Origin: a virus
Reading direction: 5' to 3' (one strand)
DNA: 64,000 nt
Virus record (IMG/VR): IMGVR_UViG_3300045541_000131
Location: 62,001 to 126,000 of that record
The translations under genes were made by a program, and so were the position numbers. Numbering within the stretch: position 1 is the first letter of the stretch; each line of letters begins with the position of its first letter. The notes under the pieces were generated by a model. It made no database searches. It saw only the letters and a program-made list of their open reading frames with translations, and was not told where the DNA came from. Of the stretch, positions 1 to 7,245 are shown piece by piece.

Positions 1-246
1 ATGCGTAAGTATTATGCTGCCCTGGACCAAAAGCTCAAAGATAAAAATAAAAAGAAGCCCGAAGATATTAACAAGCTAGACAAAAGCAATTATGTAGTAA
101 TCAACAAACGAGTTAGCGAAGTTGCACCTCCTGGCATGGAAGATTGGATCAAAGATCGTAAAGCAGATTTCAAAAAGCGTTATGGTGATCGTTGGGAAGA
201 AGTACTCTATGCAACTGCATGGAAACGCAAGAACGCTGGAAAATAA
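1..246 (+). CDS. Conserved phage protein, possibly 5'-truncated by window edge
   Basis: The reading frame is open from the first base, so the ATG at position 1 may be an internal methionine of a longer protein. The 81 visible residues are strongly basic, with a Lys-rich stretch at residues 11-20, and end in a block with PPGMEDWIK (43-51) and VLYATAWK (68-75). I recall a similar tail in proteins of T4-like marine phages, but cannot name a function. A Rho-independent terminator follows 24 bases after the stop. Confidence 0.6.
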   Translation: MRKYYAALDQKLKDKNKKKPEDINKLDKSNYVVINKRVSEVAPPGMEDWIKDRKADFKKRYGDRWEEVLYATAWKRKNAGK

Positions 247-269
247 TATAGAAATATCAAGTAAATAAA

Positions 270-293
270 TGCAGGCTTAGTCCTGCATTTTTT
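270..293 (+). terminator. Rho-independent terminator abutting the next start codon
   Basis: TGCAGG (270-275) pairs with CCTGCA (282-287) around a 6-base loop, followed directly by six T. The next gene's ATG begins at 294, right after the T run. A TAAATA late-type element lies at 262-267 just upstream. Confidence 0.8.
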
Positions 294-1184
294 ATGGCCG
301 AACACAATATATCAATTGACAATTTTAGTGATGCTTACTTGCTGGGCTATGGTGCTGGCAGTATGGGAGACTTTTTAGCCAGTTTAATGATCTATTCGTT
401 TTATAAAAAATTCAACCAACCTCACCGCAGAGAAATAGCAGACTCTTTTTATTATGAGCCATGGTCCAAAAAATGGCTAGTCAATGACTCTACAACAGGA
501 AAATTTAGAACGTATTTAGAAGAACGAAAGAATATCATTCATTCATCGGATCCTACAAATACCACTAATCTTCGAAAATTTCATATAACTGAGGAAATGA
601 TCAACTCATCCGATGAGCTAGCACATTTTTTTGTTCGTAACTCCGGTCCAAATAAACTAAAAAAAATTCCTTATTTTTTTGTCAGCGAAAACATTACTTT
701 TTATAGCAGAACAGAAGTATCTGGCCAACGCCTAAAGAATATTAATTTTATATATTCCAGGTTCAAAGACACAGCACTGTATCCTTTGTATTTTTTATTA
801 CCCTTGTATAAAAATACAATATCTGCAAAAAGGTATTCTGCTTCTATATTTCAAACCAGAGACGAATTTATCAGCGACACTGAAAAAATTTTAACTGCCG
901 CAAAAAATAATAGACCAATAGTAAGAGGACAGTCTGAAGTACAAGACAAGATATTAGAAAAGAAAAATCATTACGACTTTGATATAATGAAATTACTTTT
1001 AGAGTATGATCCTCAGGGATTGGAATTTTTAATTACTGATGACGCTGAAAGTAAAAATATGATAGATTTGGCCAGACGAGACATGTTCGACATATTAGAT
1101 TTTTTCAATCTAGATCTAGGTGATTTAACTGTATCTGATACTGATCATCTGCACAAAATTTATGATCGTATCGAACGTTTATAG
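294..1184 (+). CDS. Hypothetical phage protein, 296 aa
   Basis: No family was recognised. The N-terminus has a glycine-rich turn (GYGAGSMGDF, residues 18-27) before a hydrophobic helix, a layout reminiscent of a nucleotide- or PAPS-binding loop. The minus-strand protein at 28534-29610 carries a similar G-x-M-G-x-F pattern near its N-terminus. The C-terminus reads FNLDLGDL and then a helix. No Shine-Dalgarno is visible because the ATG abuts the upstream terminator T run. AT-rich codon use resembles the minus-strand island genes more than the neighbouring replication genes. A sulfotransferase-like fold is possible but unproven. Confidence 0.65.
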   Translation: MAEHNISIDNFSDAYLLGYGAGSMGDFLASLMIYSFYKKFNQPHRREIADSFYYEPWSKKWLVNDSTTGKFRTYLEERKNIIHSSDPTNTTNLRKFHITEEMINSSDELAHFFVRNSGPNKLKKIPYFFVSENITFYSRTEVSGQRLKNINFIYSRFKDTALYPLYFLLPLYKNTISAKRYSASIFQTRDEFISDTEKILTAAKNNRPIVRGQSEVQDKILEKKNHYDFDIMKLLLEYDPQGLEFLITDDAESKNMIDLARRDMFDILDFFNLDLGDLTVSDTDHLHKIYDRIERL

Positions 1185-1195
1185 GTAAATACTTG

Positions 1196-1327
1196 ATGTT
1201 AAACAAAGTCTTTGAAATCTATTTCGATAGCTTGGTACAATTCTATCTGGGCATGTATTACATGCCTTATTTTTTGGCTGGGGCACAGACACCAAATGAA
1301 ATACTGGCAGGAATATGTAAGAAGTAG
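1196..1327 (+). CDS. Candidate small protein, 43 aa
   Basis: This short frame begins at ATG 1196, four bases after a TAAATA element (1186-1191), and ends at TAG 1327. The product starts MLNKVFEIYFDSLVQFYLG and is rich in Tyr/Phe, with a soluble tail ending GICKK. It fills the gap before the next gene and overlaps its likely start (1296) by 32 bases in another frame. AGGT at 1184-1187 could serve as a weak ribosome site. Coding status is inferred from position and amino-acid composition only. Confidence 0.4.
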   Translation: MLNKVFEIYFDSLVQFYLGMYYMPYFLAGAQTPNEILAGICKK

Positions 1328-1706
1328 TTACGAACTTGTTCTGGAAGCAGAAGGTAAAACAGCAGTATATCTCAATGATGATATAGAAAGTTATCTCGTG
1401 AGATTACTAGCTCGTTGGTTTGACCGTGCCGATATACCGCCCGAAACACCAGTGGCAATATTGCTAATGACTGCCATGCAAAAGCCACGGGAACATGAAC
1501 TAGCCCAAGTTGCTGACATTTGTTTATTTTATGACAGCTTTAAAATTAAACACCAACGTTGGCCTAATGCTAATTACTATAAAGACATGGGACAAATTGC
1601 CTACGGCATGGCCTATGTTGCCAGCAACGATAAACTATATAACCAGCTTGAAACAAAATTTTCTAGTTGCAGTAAAATACTGTCTAACTTAAAAATACAA
1701 CTTTAG
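1296..1706 (+). CDS. Hypothetical phage protein, 136 aa
   Basis: The frame is open from 1212, but the first 28 residues look like out-of-frame translation of the upstream small ORF (WACITCLIFW), so ATG 1296 (MKYWQEYV) is preferred. The protein has a helical acidic N-terminal half (SYELVLEAEGK, about 11-21; YLVRLLARWF, about 32-41) and a Tyr-rich C-terminal half. It seems to be a soluble protein with no recognised domain. A late-type promoter for dps follows its stop. Confidence 0.6.
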   Translation: MKYWQEYVRSSYELVLEAEGKTAVYLNDDIESYLVRLLARWFDRADIPPETPVAILLMTAMQKPREHELAQVADICLFYDSFKIKHQRWPNANYYKDMGQIAYGMAYVASNDKLYNQLETKFSSCSKILSNLKIQL

Positions 1707-1729
1707 TATTAGCTGTAATTTATTAAAAT

Positions 1730-1737
1730 GATAAATA
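1730..1737 (+). promoter_or_regulatory. T4-type late promoter upstream of dps
   Basis: GATAAATA closely matches the T4 late consensus TATAAATA. An initiation point about 5 bases downstream leaves a short leader with AGGAA (about 1744-1748) before the dps ATG at 1757. Confidence 0.55.
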
Positions 1738-1756
1738 ATAAAACAGGAATATAATT

Positions 1757-2197
1757 ATGGACGAACTAGTTCAAGCACTTAAAAAAGTTTTAGCCAATCA
1801 CTATGCCTTTAGTCTTAAGGCACAAAATTTCCATTGGAACGTGGAAGGTGCTGACTTCAGTCAATACCATGCGCTATTTGGACAGATTTATGACGAAGTT
1901 TATGGCGCAGTAGATGTTATTGCCGAACGTATTCGTACATTAGATGCTTATGCTCCTGGAAGTTTTCGTAGATTTGCTGATCTATCTGATATCGAAGATC
2001 AAATTGAAATTCCGTCAGCTATGAACATGATTCAAAAGCTTCTTACTGACATCAGCGTTATTCAATCTGGAATCAAAACTTGCTATGACTTGGCCGAACA
2101 AAATATGAATCACGGACTAAGTAATTTAATGGCCGAGCGTCAAGATGCATTTGCCAAACATGCATGGATGCTCAAAGCTACATTAAAGAATAGATGA
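1757..2197 (+). CDS. dps: Dps-like ferritin-family protein
   Basis: This 146-residue protein matches the DNA-starvation/iron-mineralising Dps family in length and motif: HWNVEG (26-31), YHALF (37-41) and DVIAERIR (53-60). Dps 12-mers oxidise Fe(II) at inter-subunit sites and may bind DNA, so a phage copy could protect phage DNA or sequester iron during infection. Aligning ferroxidase ligands to known Dps gives H26, H38, D53 and E57, but the Asp expected four residues after the second His is Gly42. The stop overlaps the start of the next gene (ATGA at 2194). A late-type promoter lies upstream. Confidence 0.88.
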   Translation: MDELVQALKKVLANHYAFSLKAQNFHWNVEGADFSQYHALFGQIYDEVYGAVDVIAERIRTLDAYAPGSFRRFADLSDIEDQIEIPSAMNMIQKLLTDISVIQSGIKTCYDLAEQNMNHGLSNLMAERQDAFAKHAWMLKATLKNR

Positions 2198-2451
2198 CAC
2201 CTGAACAAGCAATCAAAGAACTAGTTCGAGTTGAACTAAATGACAATCAAACTCACGCATTGATTTCTTTTATCAATGATCGCGGCGTTAGTGCTTTTAA
2301 AAACTCTAACCTACTCAAAGTAATCAATCGCGGAGAGTTCGACCAAGTACCTAAAGAACTCAATCGTTGGGTTATCAATTCTGGTCAAAAATATCAAAAT
2401 TTAGTTGAACTGCGCCAGCAAGAAGTTGAATTGTTTACCAAAACTCGTTGA
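2194..2451 (+). CDS. Stand-alone C-terminal lobe of a GH24 (T4-type) lysozyme
   Basis: The 85 residues align by eye with the second half of phage GH24 muramidases: LNDNQTHALISF (15-26) and FKNSNLLKVIN (35-45), then RW and ELRQQEVELF (73-82). The N-terminal lobe carrying the catalytic Glu and Asp (E11/D20 in T4 lysozyme) is absent, and nothing upstream encodes it because the preceding gene is dps. It is therefore predicted non-catalytic, either a remnant or a binding/accessory protein. It starts inside the dps stop codon (ATGA), so it is intact as a translated unit. The next promoter's -35 box contains its TGA stop. Confidence 0.7.
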   Translation: MTPEQAIKELVRVELNDNQTHALISFINDRGVSAFKNSNLLKVINRGEFDQVPKELNRWVINSGQKYQNLVELRQQEVELFTKTR

Positions 2452-2475
2452 CAAACCAAACTAGCATGTTATACT
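2448..2475 (+). promoter_or_regulatory. Sigma70-like promoter for the dsbA-pol operon
   Basis: TTGACA (2448-2453), a 16-base spacer and TATACT (2470-2475). The upstream gene's TGA stop lies inside the -35 box. A strong AAGGAG site precedes the ATG at 2505. Confidence 0.75.
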
Positions 2476-2504
2476 TGTGGTTCACTTAACTACAAGGAGT
2501 TACT

Positions 2505-2762
2505 ATGCCACAACGAATGTTTGGTCCCGACGAAAAAGCCAAGATTAAGAAACTGTTTGCCGAAGGCATGCAAGTCATGAGCGAAGTGGCTGCGCTCAAT
2601 GAAGGTCTTAATGATACCATTAAAGGCTTGGCCGAAGAATTGGACATGAAGCCTGCTACACTCAAGAAAGCTATCAAGATTGCTTATAAGAATGAGTTTG
2701 AAAAAGAACAAAACAGCTTTACCGAAGTTGAAGAAGTTCTTGAAATTGCAGGACACCGGTGA
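2505..2762 (+). CDS. dsbA: DsbA-like double-stranded DNA-binding protein
   Basis: This small, charged, helical protein of 85 residues resembles in size and pattern (EGMQVMSEVAALNEGLNDT, 20-38; KPATLKKAIKIAY, 49-61) the T4 DsbA family, which binds DNA near late promoters and modulates late transcription. The middle segment looks like a helix-turn-helix. It has its own sigma70-like promoter and strong ribosome site, and overlaps the next gene by four bases. Assignment rests on recalled family resemblance; the binding site is not predictable here. Confidence 0.6.
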   Translation: MPQRMFGPDEKAKIKKLFAEGMQVMSEVAALNEGLNDTIKGLAEELDMKPATLKKAIKIAYKNEFEKEQNSFTEVEEVLEIAGHR

Positions 2763-2998
2763 TAGATTATCTACGCCAACAAACTTGGCAATTCTGGTTT
2801 GAATGGGCCTGTACCTTTACACTAATCTTAGGTGTAGCTCTTACCAGTTATAACATTTACCCACTTAACCTTTGGATCAGCCTAGCCGGTAATTTCGGCT
2901 GGCTGGCCATTGGCTATATTTGGCGCAAATGGAGCTTGTTTGTTGTTCAGATAATCATTACAATAATCTATATTGCCGGACTATATAATATTCTATGA
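2759..2998 (+). CDS. Small three-helix membrane protein
   Basis: The 79-residue product starts at GTG 2759, coupled by GTGA overlap to the dsbA stop. Three hydrophobic segments are visible, about residues 14-36, 38-55 and 58-79, with aromatic W/Y residues at their edges. The pattern YNIYPLNLW between helices 1 and 2 is typical of a small conserved family of T4-like phages whose role I do not know. It overlaps the polymerase start by four bases, so it is co-translated with gene 43. An inner-membrane location is inferred. Confidence 0.7.
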   Translation: MIDYLRQQTWQFWFEWACTFTLILGVALTSYNIYPLNLWISLAGNFGWLAIGYIWRKWSLFVVQIIITIIYIAGLYNIL

Positions 2999-5640
2999 GC
3001 TATGTTGACGCTATCTACTTAAAAGAAAAAGACTTAATCAAAGTTGTCGAGCGGGTTGACGGGCAGAGAAAAGAACGACAATATCCTGCCCATTATCTTT
3101 TTTACTATCCCGATCCAAAAGGTCAATACACTGGTATTGATGGTAAGAGACTGGCTAAAGTTGCCGTGGCCAGTCGCAAGGCCTTTGAAAAAGAAAAGAA
3201 AATCTACGGACACAAACAACTGTATGAAAGTGATATCAAGCCACTAAATCGTTGTTTAGAAGCCAATTATCTCAATGCCGAAGCGCCAGAGCTTAATAAA
3301 GCATTCTTTGATATTGAAGTTGCCTTTGACAAAGTAAAAGGCTTTGCGGATCCCAGTGATCCTTTCAATCCTGTCACGGCTGTCACAGTCTATTGCGGCT
3401 GGATGGACAAGTTAATTACCTTATGCATCAAACCCGACAGCATGGAACTGGATCAGGCCGAAGCCATTGTGGCCAGATTTGAAAATACTATTCTTTGCGA
3501 CAGCGAAGAAGACATGCTGGATTTATTCCTAAGCCTATTAGAAGATGCTGATACTATCAGCGGTTGGAACAGCGAAGGCTATGACGTTCCTTACATGGTC
3601 AATCGTATCAGCAGGCTACTAGGTGCAGATCACACTCGTAGATTCTGTTTGTGGGACATGAAGCCACAACGCAGAGAATTTGAAAAGTATGGCAAAATAG
3701 CCGAGACCTTTGACTTTGTTGGCCGTGTACACTTAGACTACTTAGAATTGTATCGCAAGTATACCTATCATGAAATGCACAGTTACAGACTGGATGCCAT
3801 TGGCGAATACGAGTTGGGGGAGACAAAGGTCCAATACGAAGGTACATTGGATCAATTGTATAACAATGACTTTGAAAAGTTCATTGAATACAACAGACAA
3901 GATACTGCGCTCTTAGTCAAGCTGGATAGAAAGCTACAGTATATCGATCTCGTTAACGTACTGGCACATGCCAATACTGTTACGCTACGCACTACAATGG
4001 GCGCGGTGGCTGTAACGGATCAGGCTATTATCAATGAAGCACACAGCCGTGGACTTATGGTTCCTGATCGTAAGCGCGGCGATGATGCTGAAACACAAGC
4101 AGCAGGTGCCTATGTTGCTTATCCCAAGAAAGGCATGCACGACTGGATTGGATCAATGGACTTGAACAGTCTGTATCCCTCGCTGATTCGTGCGCTAAAC
4201 ATGAGTCCTGAAACAATCATCGGTCAAGTGCGTCTTACACAAACCAAAGGCGAACTTAGACAATGGCTGGCAGAAGGTAAAGGCTTTGCTGACTTCTGGG
4301 ACGGCAAGTTCTGTGTCTACGAATATGATGAAATCATGAATCGTAATCGCGGCTATGACTTGGTCATCGAATGGGAGGATGGTCGTGCTACTGAAATGTC
4401 AGCAGCCGAAGCCTATGAGTTGATTTATCTCAGTGGCAATCCATGGATGCTTAGTGCTAACGGCACAATCTTTACTTACGAAAAGCAAGGTGTTATTCCA
4501 GGCCTGCTGGCTCGTTGGTATGCCGAACGTAAAGAGCTACAAAAGAAAGCCAAGACAGCAACTGATCCTAAAGAGTTTGAATTCTGGGACAAGCGACAGC
4601 TAGTTAAAAAGATTAACTTGAATAGTTTGTACGGCGCTTTGCTTAACGCAGGCAGTAGGTTCTTTGATCAACGCATGGGTCAAAGTACTACACTAACAGG
4701 ACGCTGTGTTGCTCGTCATATGGCCGGCAAGACCAATGAACTGTTTACTGGTGAATACAACCACGTAGGCAAAACTATTATCTACGGTGACACTGACAGT
4801 TGTTATTTCAGTGCTTATCCTGTTTATCAAGGACAGATTGAACGCAATGAAATCGAATGGAATCGCGACAAAGTGGTTGAGCTTTATGACGCAGTAGCAG
4901 AAGAAGTCAACGCTAGCTTTACACCATTCATGAATCAAGCATTTAATTGCCCCAGCACTTATGGTGAAGTTATTAAAGCTGGTCGTGAAGTTGTTGCCAG
5001 CAAAGGCCTGTTCATTACTAAGAAGCGGTATGCAGTTCTTATCTATGACAAGGAAGGCAAGCGTAAAGACGTTGACGGTTCTTTGGGTGAAATTAAGGCC
5101 ATGGGTCTAGACCTTAAGCGAGCAGACACTCCCGAGTTCATGCAAAAATTCCTGGAAGAAATTCTGCTTATGGTACTAAATGGCCAAGACAGACTGGACA
5201 TTGTTGACGCCATTAATACTTTTAGAACCGCCTTCAAGGAGCGTCCAGGTTGGGAGAAAGGCACACCTAAACGTGTTAATAACTTGACCAAGCATACAGA
5301 GGTCTTTGAAAAGACTGGCAAGTGCGGAGTTGGACATGCACTGGCAGCTATTAACTGGAATCGTTTTAAGCGAGCTTTTGGTGACCAGCGTAGCATGGAT
5401 ATTACCGACGGCATGAAGGTTATTGTTTGTAAACTCAAATCTAATCCAATGGGCATTACCAGTATTGCTTATCCCATTGACGAACTTAGACTGCCTGATT
5501 GGTTTAAGGAGCTGCCATTTGATCATGCGGCCATGGAAGAAACTATTATCGATAACAAAGTGGACAACCTTATTGGTGTTCTTGAGTGGGATATTAGTGC
5601 TAGTGATCAAAAGACAGCCTTTGATTTGTTGTTCAGCTAA
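2995..5640 (+). CDS. 43: Family B DNA polymerase with 3'-5' exonuclease (gp43)
   Basis: This replicative polymerase, 881 residues against 898 in T4, copies the phage genome with the clamp encoded next. The exonuclease motifs are complete: Exo I FDIEV with D106/E108, Exo II GWNSEGYD ending D197, Exo III YNRQD ending D303. The polymerase motifs are also complete: motif A DLNSLYPS with D389, motif B KKINLNSLYG near 538-547, motif C YGDTDS with D599 and D601. It begins at an ATGA overlap with the membrane protein gene. No intein or split is seen, although gene 43 is often split in related phages. Confidence 0.97.
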   Translation: MSYVDAIYLKEKDLIKVVERVDGQRKERQYPAHYLFYYPDPKGQYTGIDGKRLAKVAVASRKAFEKEKKIYGHKQLYESDIKPLNRCLEANYLNAEAPELNKAFFDIEVAFDKVKGFADPSDPFNPVTAVTVYCGWMDKLITLCIKPDSMELDQAEAIVARFENTILCDSEEDMLDLFLSLLEDADTISGWNSEGYDVPYMVNRISRLLGADHTRRFCLWDMKPQRREFEKYGKIAETFDFVGRVHLDYLELYRKYTYHEMHSYRLDAIGEYELGETKVQYEGTLDQLYNNDFEKFIEYNRQDTALLVKLDRKLQYIDLVNVLAHANTVTLRTTMGAVAVTDQAIINEAHSRGLMVPDRKRGDDAETQAAGAYVAYPKKGMHDWIGSMDLNSLYPSLIRALNMSPETIIGQVRLTQTKGELRQWLAEGKGFADFWDGKFCVYEYDEIMNRNRGYDLVIEWEDGRATEMSAAEAYELIYLSGNPWMLSANGTIFTYEKQGVIPGLLARWYAERKELQKKAKTATDPKEFEFWDKRQLVKKINLNSLYGALLNAGSRFFDQRMGQSTTLTGRCVARHMAGKTNELFTGEYNHVGKTIIYGDTDSCYFSAYPVYQGQIERNEIEWNRDKVVELYDAVAEEVNASFTPFMNQAFNCPSTYGEVIKAGREVVASKGLFITKKRYAVLIYDKEGKRKDVDGSLGEIKAMGLDLKRADTPEFMQKFLEEILLMVLNGQDRLDIVDAINTFRTAFKERPGWEKGTPKRVNNLTKHTEVFEKTGKCGVGHALAAINWNRFKRAFGDQRSMDITDGMKVIVCKLKSNPMGITSIAYPIDELRLPDWFKELPFDHAAMEETIIDNKVDNLIGVLEWDISASDQKTAFDLLFS

Positions 5641-5657
5641 CTAAATAAAAATCACAG

Positions 5658-5679
5658 GATATGTTTGGTACATATCTTT
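5658..5679 (+). terminator. Weak hairpin after gene 43
   Basis: GATATG (5658-5663) pairs with CATATC (5671-5676) around a 7-base loop and is followed by TTTC. The short U tract makes it a weak terminator or an RNA processing element. Confidence 0.35.
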
Positions 5680-5690
5680 CCCCTAGCAAG

Positions 5691-5709
5691 CTATGTTTTG
5701 GCAACATAG
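5691..5709 (+). other. Second hairpin in the 43-45 gap
   Basis: CTATGTT (5691-5697) pairs with AACATAG (5703-5709) around a 5-base loop. It has no T tract and lies just before the -35 box of the clamp promoter, so it could be an operator or a leader element. Confidence 0.4.
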
Positions 5710-5712
5710 ATT

Positions 5713-5749
5713 TTGACTATCTAAACCTAAATACACTATACTAGTGTAT
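5713..5749 (+). promoter_or_regulatory. Clamp gene promoter with a palindrome over its -10 box
   Basis: TTGACT (5713-5718), an 18-base spacer and TATACT (5737-5742) form a sigma70-like promoter. A CTAAATA late-type element overlaps it at 5727-5733. ATACACTA (5731-5738) and TAGTGTAT (5742-5749) form a perfect 8-base inverted repeat around TAC, covering the -10 box and probable start point. This is suggestive of an operator. Confidence 0.5.
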
Positions 5750-5761
5750 AAGGAGAATATC

Positions 5762-6499
5762 TTGAAAGATTCTATTTTTGACATTGTCAGGCATACGGCA
5801 AGCCTTGGCTTCTTTGATTTAGCCAAAATTACCGGCACAGACCAAACTACTGAAATTTGGACCTGTGATGAAAAGAAAACTGTAGTGCTTGACGCTAGCC
5901 TTAACAATCCCGAGGCGGGACTTGTTGGCGAAGTTGGTCTTGGCAACTTGGGTTTCCTTAATGGTCTTAGCGGACTGTATAACAAGGATGGTGCTGAAGT
6001 TGAAGTGCTAACTGGCACTAAGAACGGCGTTGAAGTTCCAGACTATTTGCAGTTCACTGACAAGGACGGCAACAGCGACAAGTATCGTCTGATGAGCAAG
6101 GAAATTATCGACGAGCAACTACAGCAAAGTAAGTTCAAAGGCGTCAAGTGGGACGTTGAATTTGAGCCTACTAAGGCCAAGGTCAGCGAAATGTCTGCTA
6201 AGGCTGGCATCTACAGCAACATCGAACCTACATTTACTGTTAAGACTGAAAACGGCAACCTAGTATTTGTTTTCGGTAGCGACACAGGCGGCAGTCACTT
6301 TGGTAAGATGATCTTTGCAACTAATGTTGCTGGTTCAATCAAAGAAGGTTATGCTTGGCCTATTGACAAATTCCTTTCTATTGTTAAGTTAGGCATGGCC
6401 GGCGAGTGCCGTGTACACTTTAGCCAAGTGGCATGTATGATTACCATTAACAGTGGTATTGGCACATACAATTATATCCTTCCCGGACATACTCGTTAA
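5762..6499 (+). CDS. 45: Sliding clamp, gp45-like
   Basis: The 245-residue length and position directly after gene 43 fit the trimeric processivity clamp, which tethers polymerase to DNA and, in T4, also activates late transcription. TTG 5762 is chosen as start because AAGGAGAATATC precedes it; an in-frame GTG at 5744 lies in the promoter palindrome. The sequence has repeated beta-rich segments (GNLGFLNGLSGLY; KMIFATNVAG; WPIDKFLSIVKLG) consistent with a two-domain clamp. Identity rests on context and overall pattern, since clamps lack catalytic motifs. Confidence 0.75.
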   Translation: MKDSIFDIVRHTASLGFFDLAKITGTDQTTEIWTCDEKKTVVLDASLNNPEAGLVGEVGLGNLGFLNGLSGLYNKDGAEVEVLTGTKNGVEVPDYLQFTDKDGNSDKYRLMSKEIIDEQLQQSKFKGVKWDVEFEPTKAKVSEMSAKAGIYSNIEPTFTVKTENGNLVFVFGSDTGGSHFGKMIFATNVAGSIKEGYAWPIDKFLSIVKLGMAGECRVHFSQVACMITINSGIGTYNYILPGHTR

Positions 6500-6500
6500 T

Positions 6501-6878
6501 ATGGCAAAGAAAATGATTTGGGTTACCTTTCGCAAGGAAGGTATTCACCGCTACCCTGATGCTAGCACTAATCCCAAGCTAGCATCAAGCGACGAATATG
6601 ATGTCAGCTTTTTAGGCTATCCTCACAGACACATATTCCATTTTAAAGTTGCTATTGAAGTTTTTCATGACGACCGCGACATTGAGTTTATTCAGTTCAA
6701 ACGCTGGTTAGAAAAACTCTATAGTGAAAAGACTTTAGAACTTGATTTTAAATCCTGCGAAATGATCGCAATGGATTTGTACAAGGCTATTAACGGCCGC
6801 TATCCCCAACGCGAAGTTTGGATTGATGTAAGTGAGGACGGTGAAAATGGATGCCACATTCAATTTGAAAAGAACTAA
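6501..6878 (+). CDS. T-fold (QueD/6-pyruvoyl-tetrahydropterin synthase-like) protein
   Basis: This 125-residue protein shows a His pair in HRHIFHFKV (43-51), then FIQFKRWLE, SCEMIA and a final SEDGENG strand. That order recalls QueD/PTPS enzymes (HGH, DF..LK, T-E-N, ET), which make 6-carboxytetrahydropterin from the FolE product. However, I see no Cys before the HRH motif, where QueD has its catalytic Cys, so activity is doubtful. Similar proteins occur in T4-like phages as conserved hypotheticals. ATG 6501 is two bases after the clamp stop; an upstream in-frame ATG inside the clamp gene is rejected. Confidence 0.45.
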   Translation: MAKKMIWVTFRKEGIHRYPDASTNPKLASSDEYDVSFLGYPHRHIFHFKVAIEVFHDDRDIEFIQFKRWLEKLYSEKTLELDFKSCEMIAMDLYKAINGRYPQREVWIDVSEDGENGCHIQFEKN

Positions 6879-6888
6879 GGTAAAGCCT

Positions 6889-7245
6889 ATGAATAATTAT
6901 ACTAATCATGTAAGTCGTGCGATGATTAATATCAACGATATCAAATACGACTTACTAAAAATTTCTGAACTTTTTGACGGAGTTCTGCAAGAAGGTTTGG
7001 GTCATATGCCAGCAGATATGTATAACGCATATCTCAACGACCTTCGTGAATCTGACTGGATTCACGGATATGAAATTTCTGAAATTGTTCTTAAAGAACA
7101 AAGTTATACATATGATATAACTGTGCAGATCACTAATGATCGCACTCCTAAGAAACTAAAGATCCACGTTGGCCTTTACAAGAGTCCTTGGCCTGCTTTG
7201 GCACCAAGTATGCGATACACGGGTGCAGGTTATGTCGCTAAGTAA
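6889..7245 (+). CDS. Hypothetical protein, 118 aa
   Basis: No family was recognised. ATG 6889 (MNNYTNHVSRAM) follows AAGG at a sensible distance; the frame is open upstream within the previous gene but that part is unlikely to be translated. The protein mixes an N-terminal helix, an acidic middle (YLNDLRESDW) and a beta-rich C-terminal half ending GYVAK. It sits between the T-fold protein and the DpdA-like gene and overlaps the latter. Confidence 0.6.
   Translation: MNNYTNHVSRAMININDIKYDLLKISELFDGVLQEGLGHMPADMYNAYLNDLRESDWIHGYEISEIVLKEQSYTYDITVQITNDRTPKKLKIHVGLYKSPWPALAPSMRYTGAGYVAK

Noticed and set aside
2194-2451. Active endolysin
   Set aside because: The catalytic lobe is missing; only the C-terminal lobe is encoded.
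5043-5610. Two overlapping minus-strand frames of about 140 residues inside gene 43
   Set aside because: Antisense shadows of a strongly conserved polymerase.
5744-5761. GTG start 18 bases upstream of the clamp start
   Set aside because: It lies in the promoter palindrome, while AAGGAG fits the TTG at 5762.
6501-6878. Firm QueD call for the T-fold protein
   Set aside because: The catalytic Cys region is not seen, so it is listed only as QueD-like.
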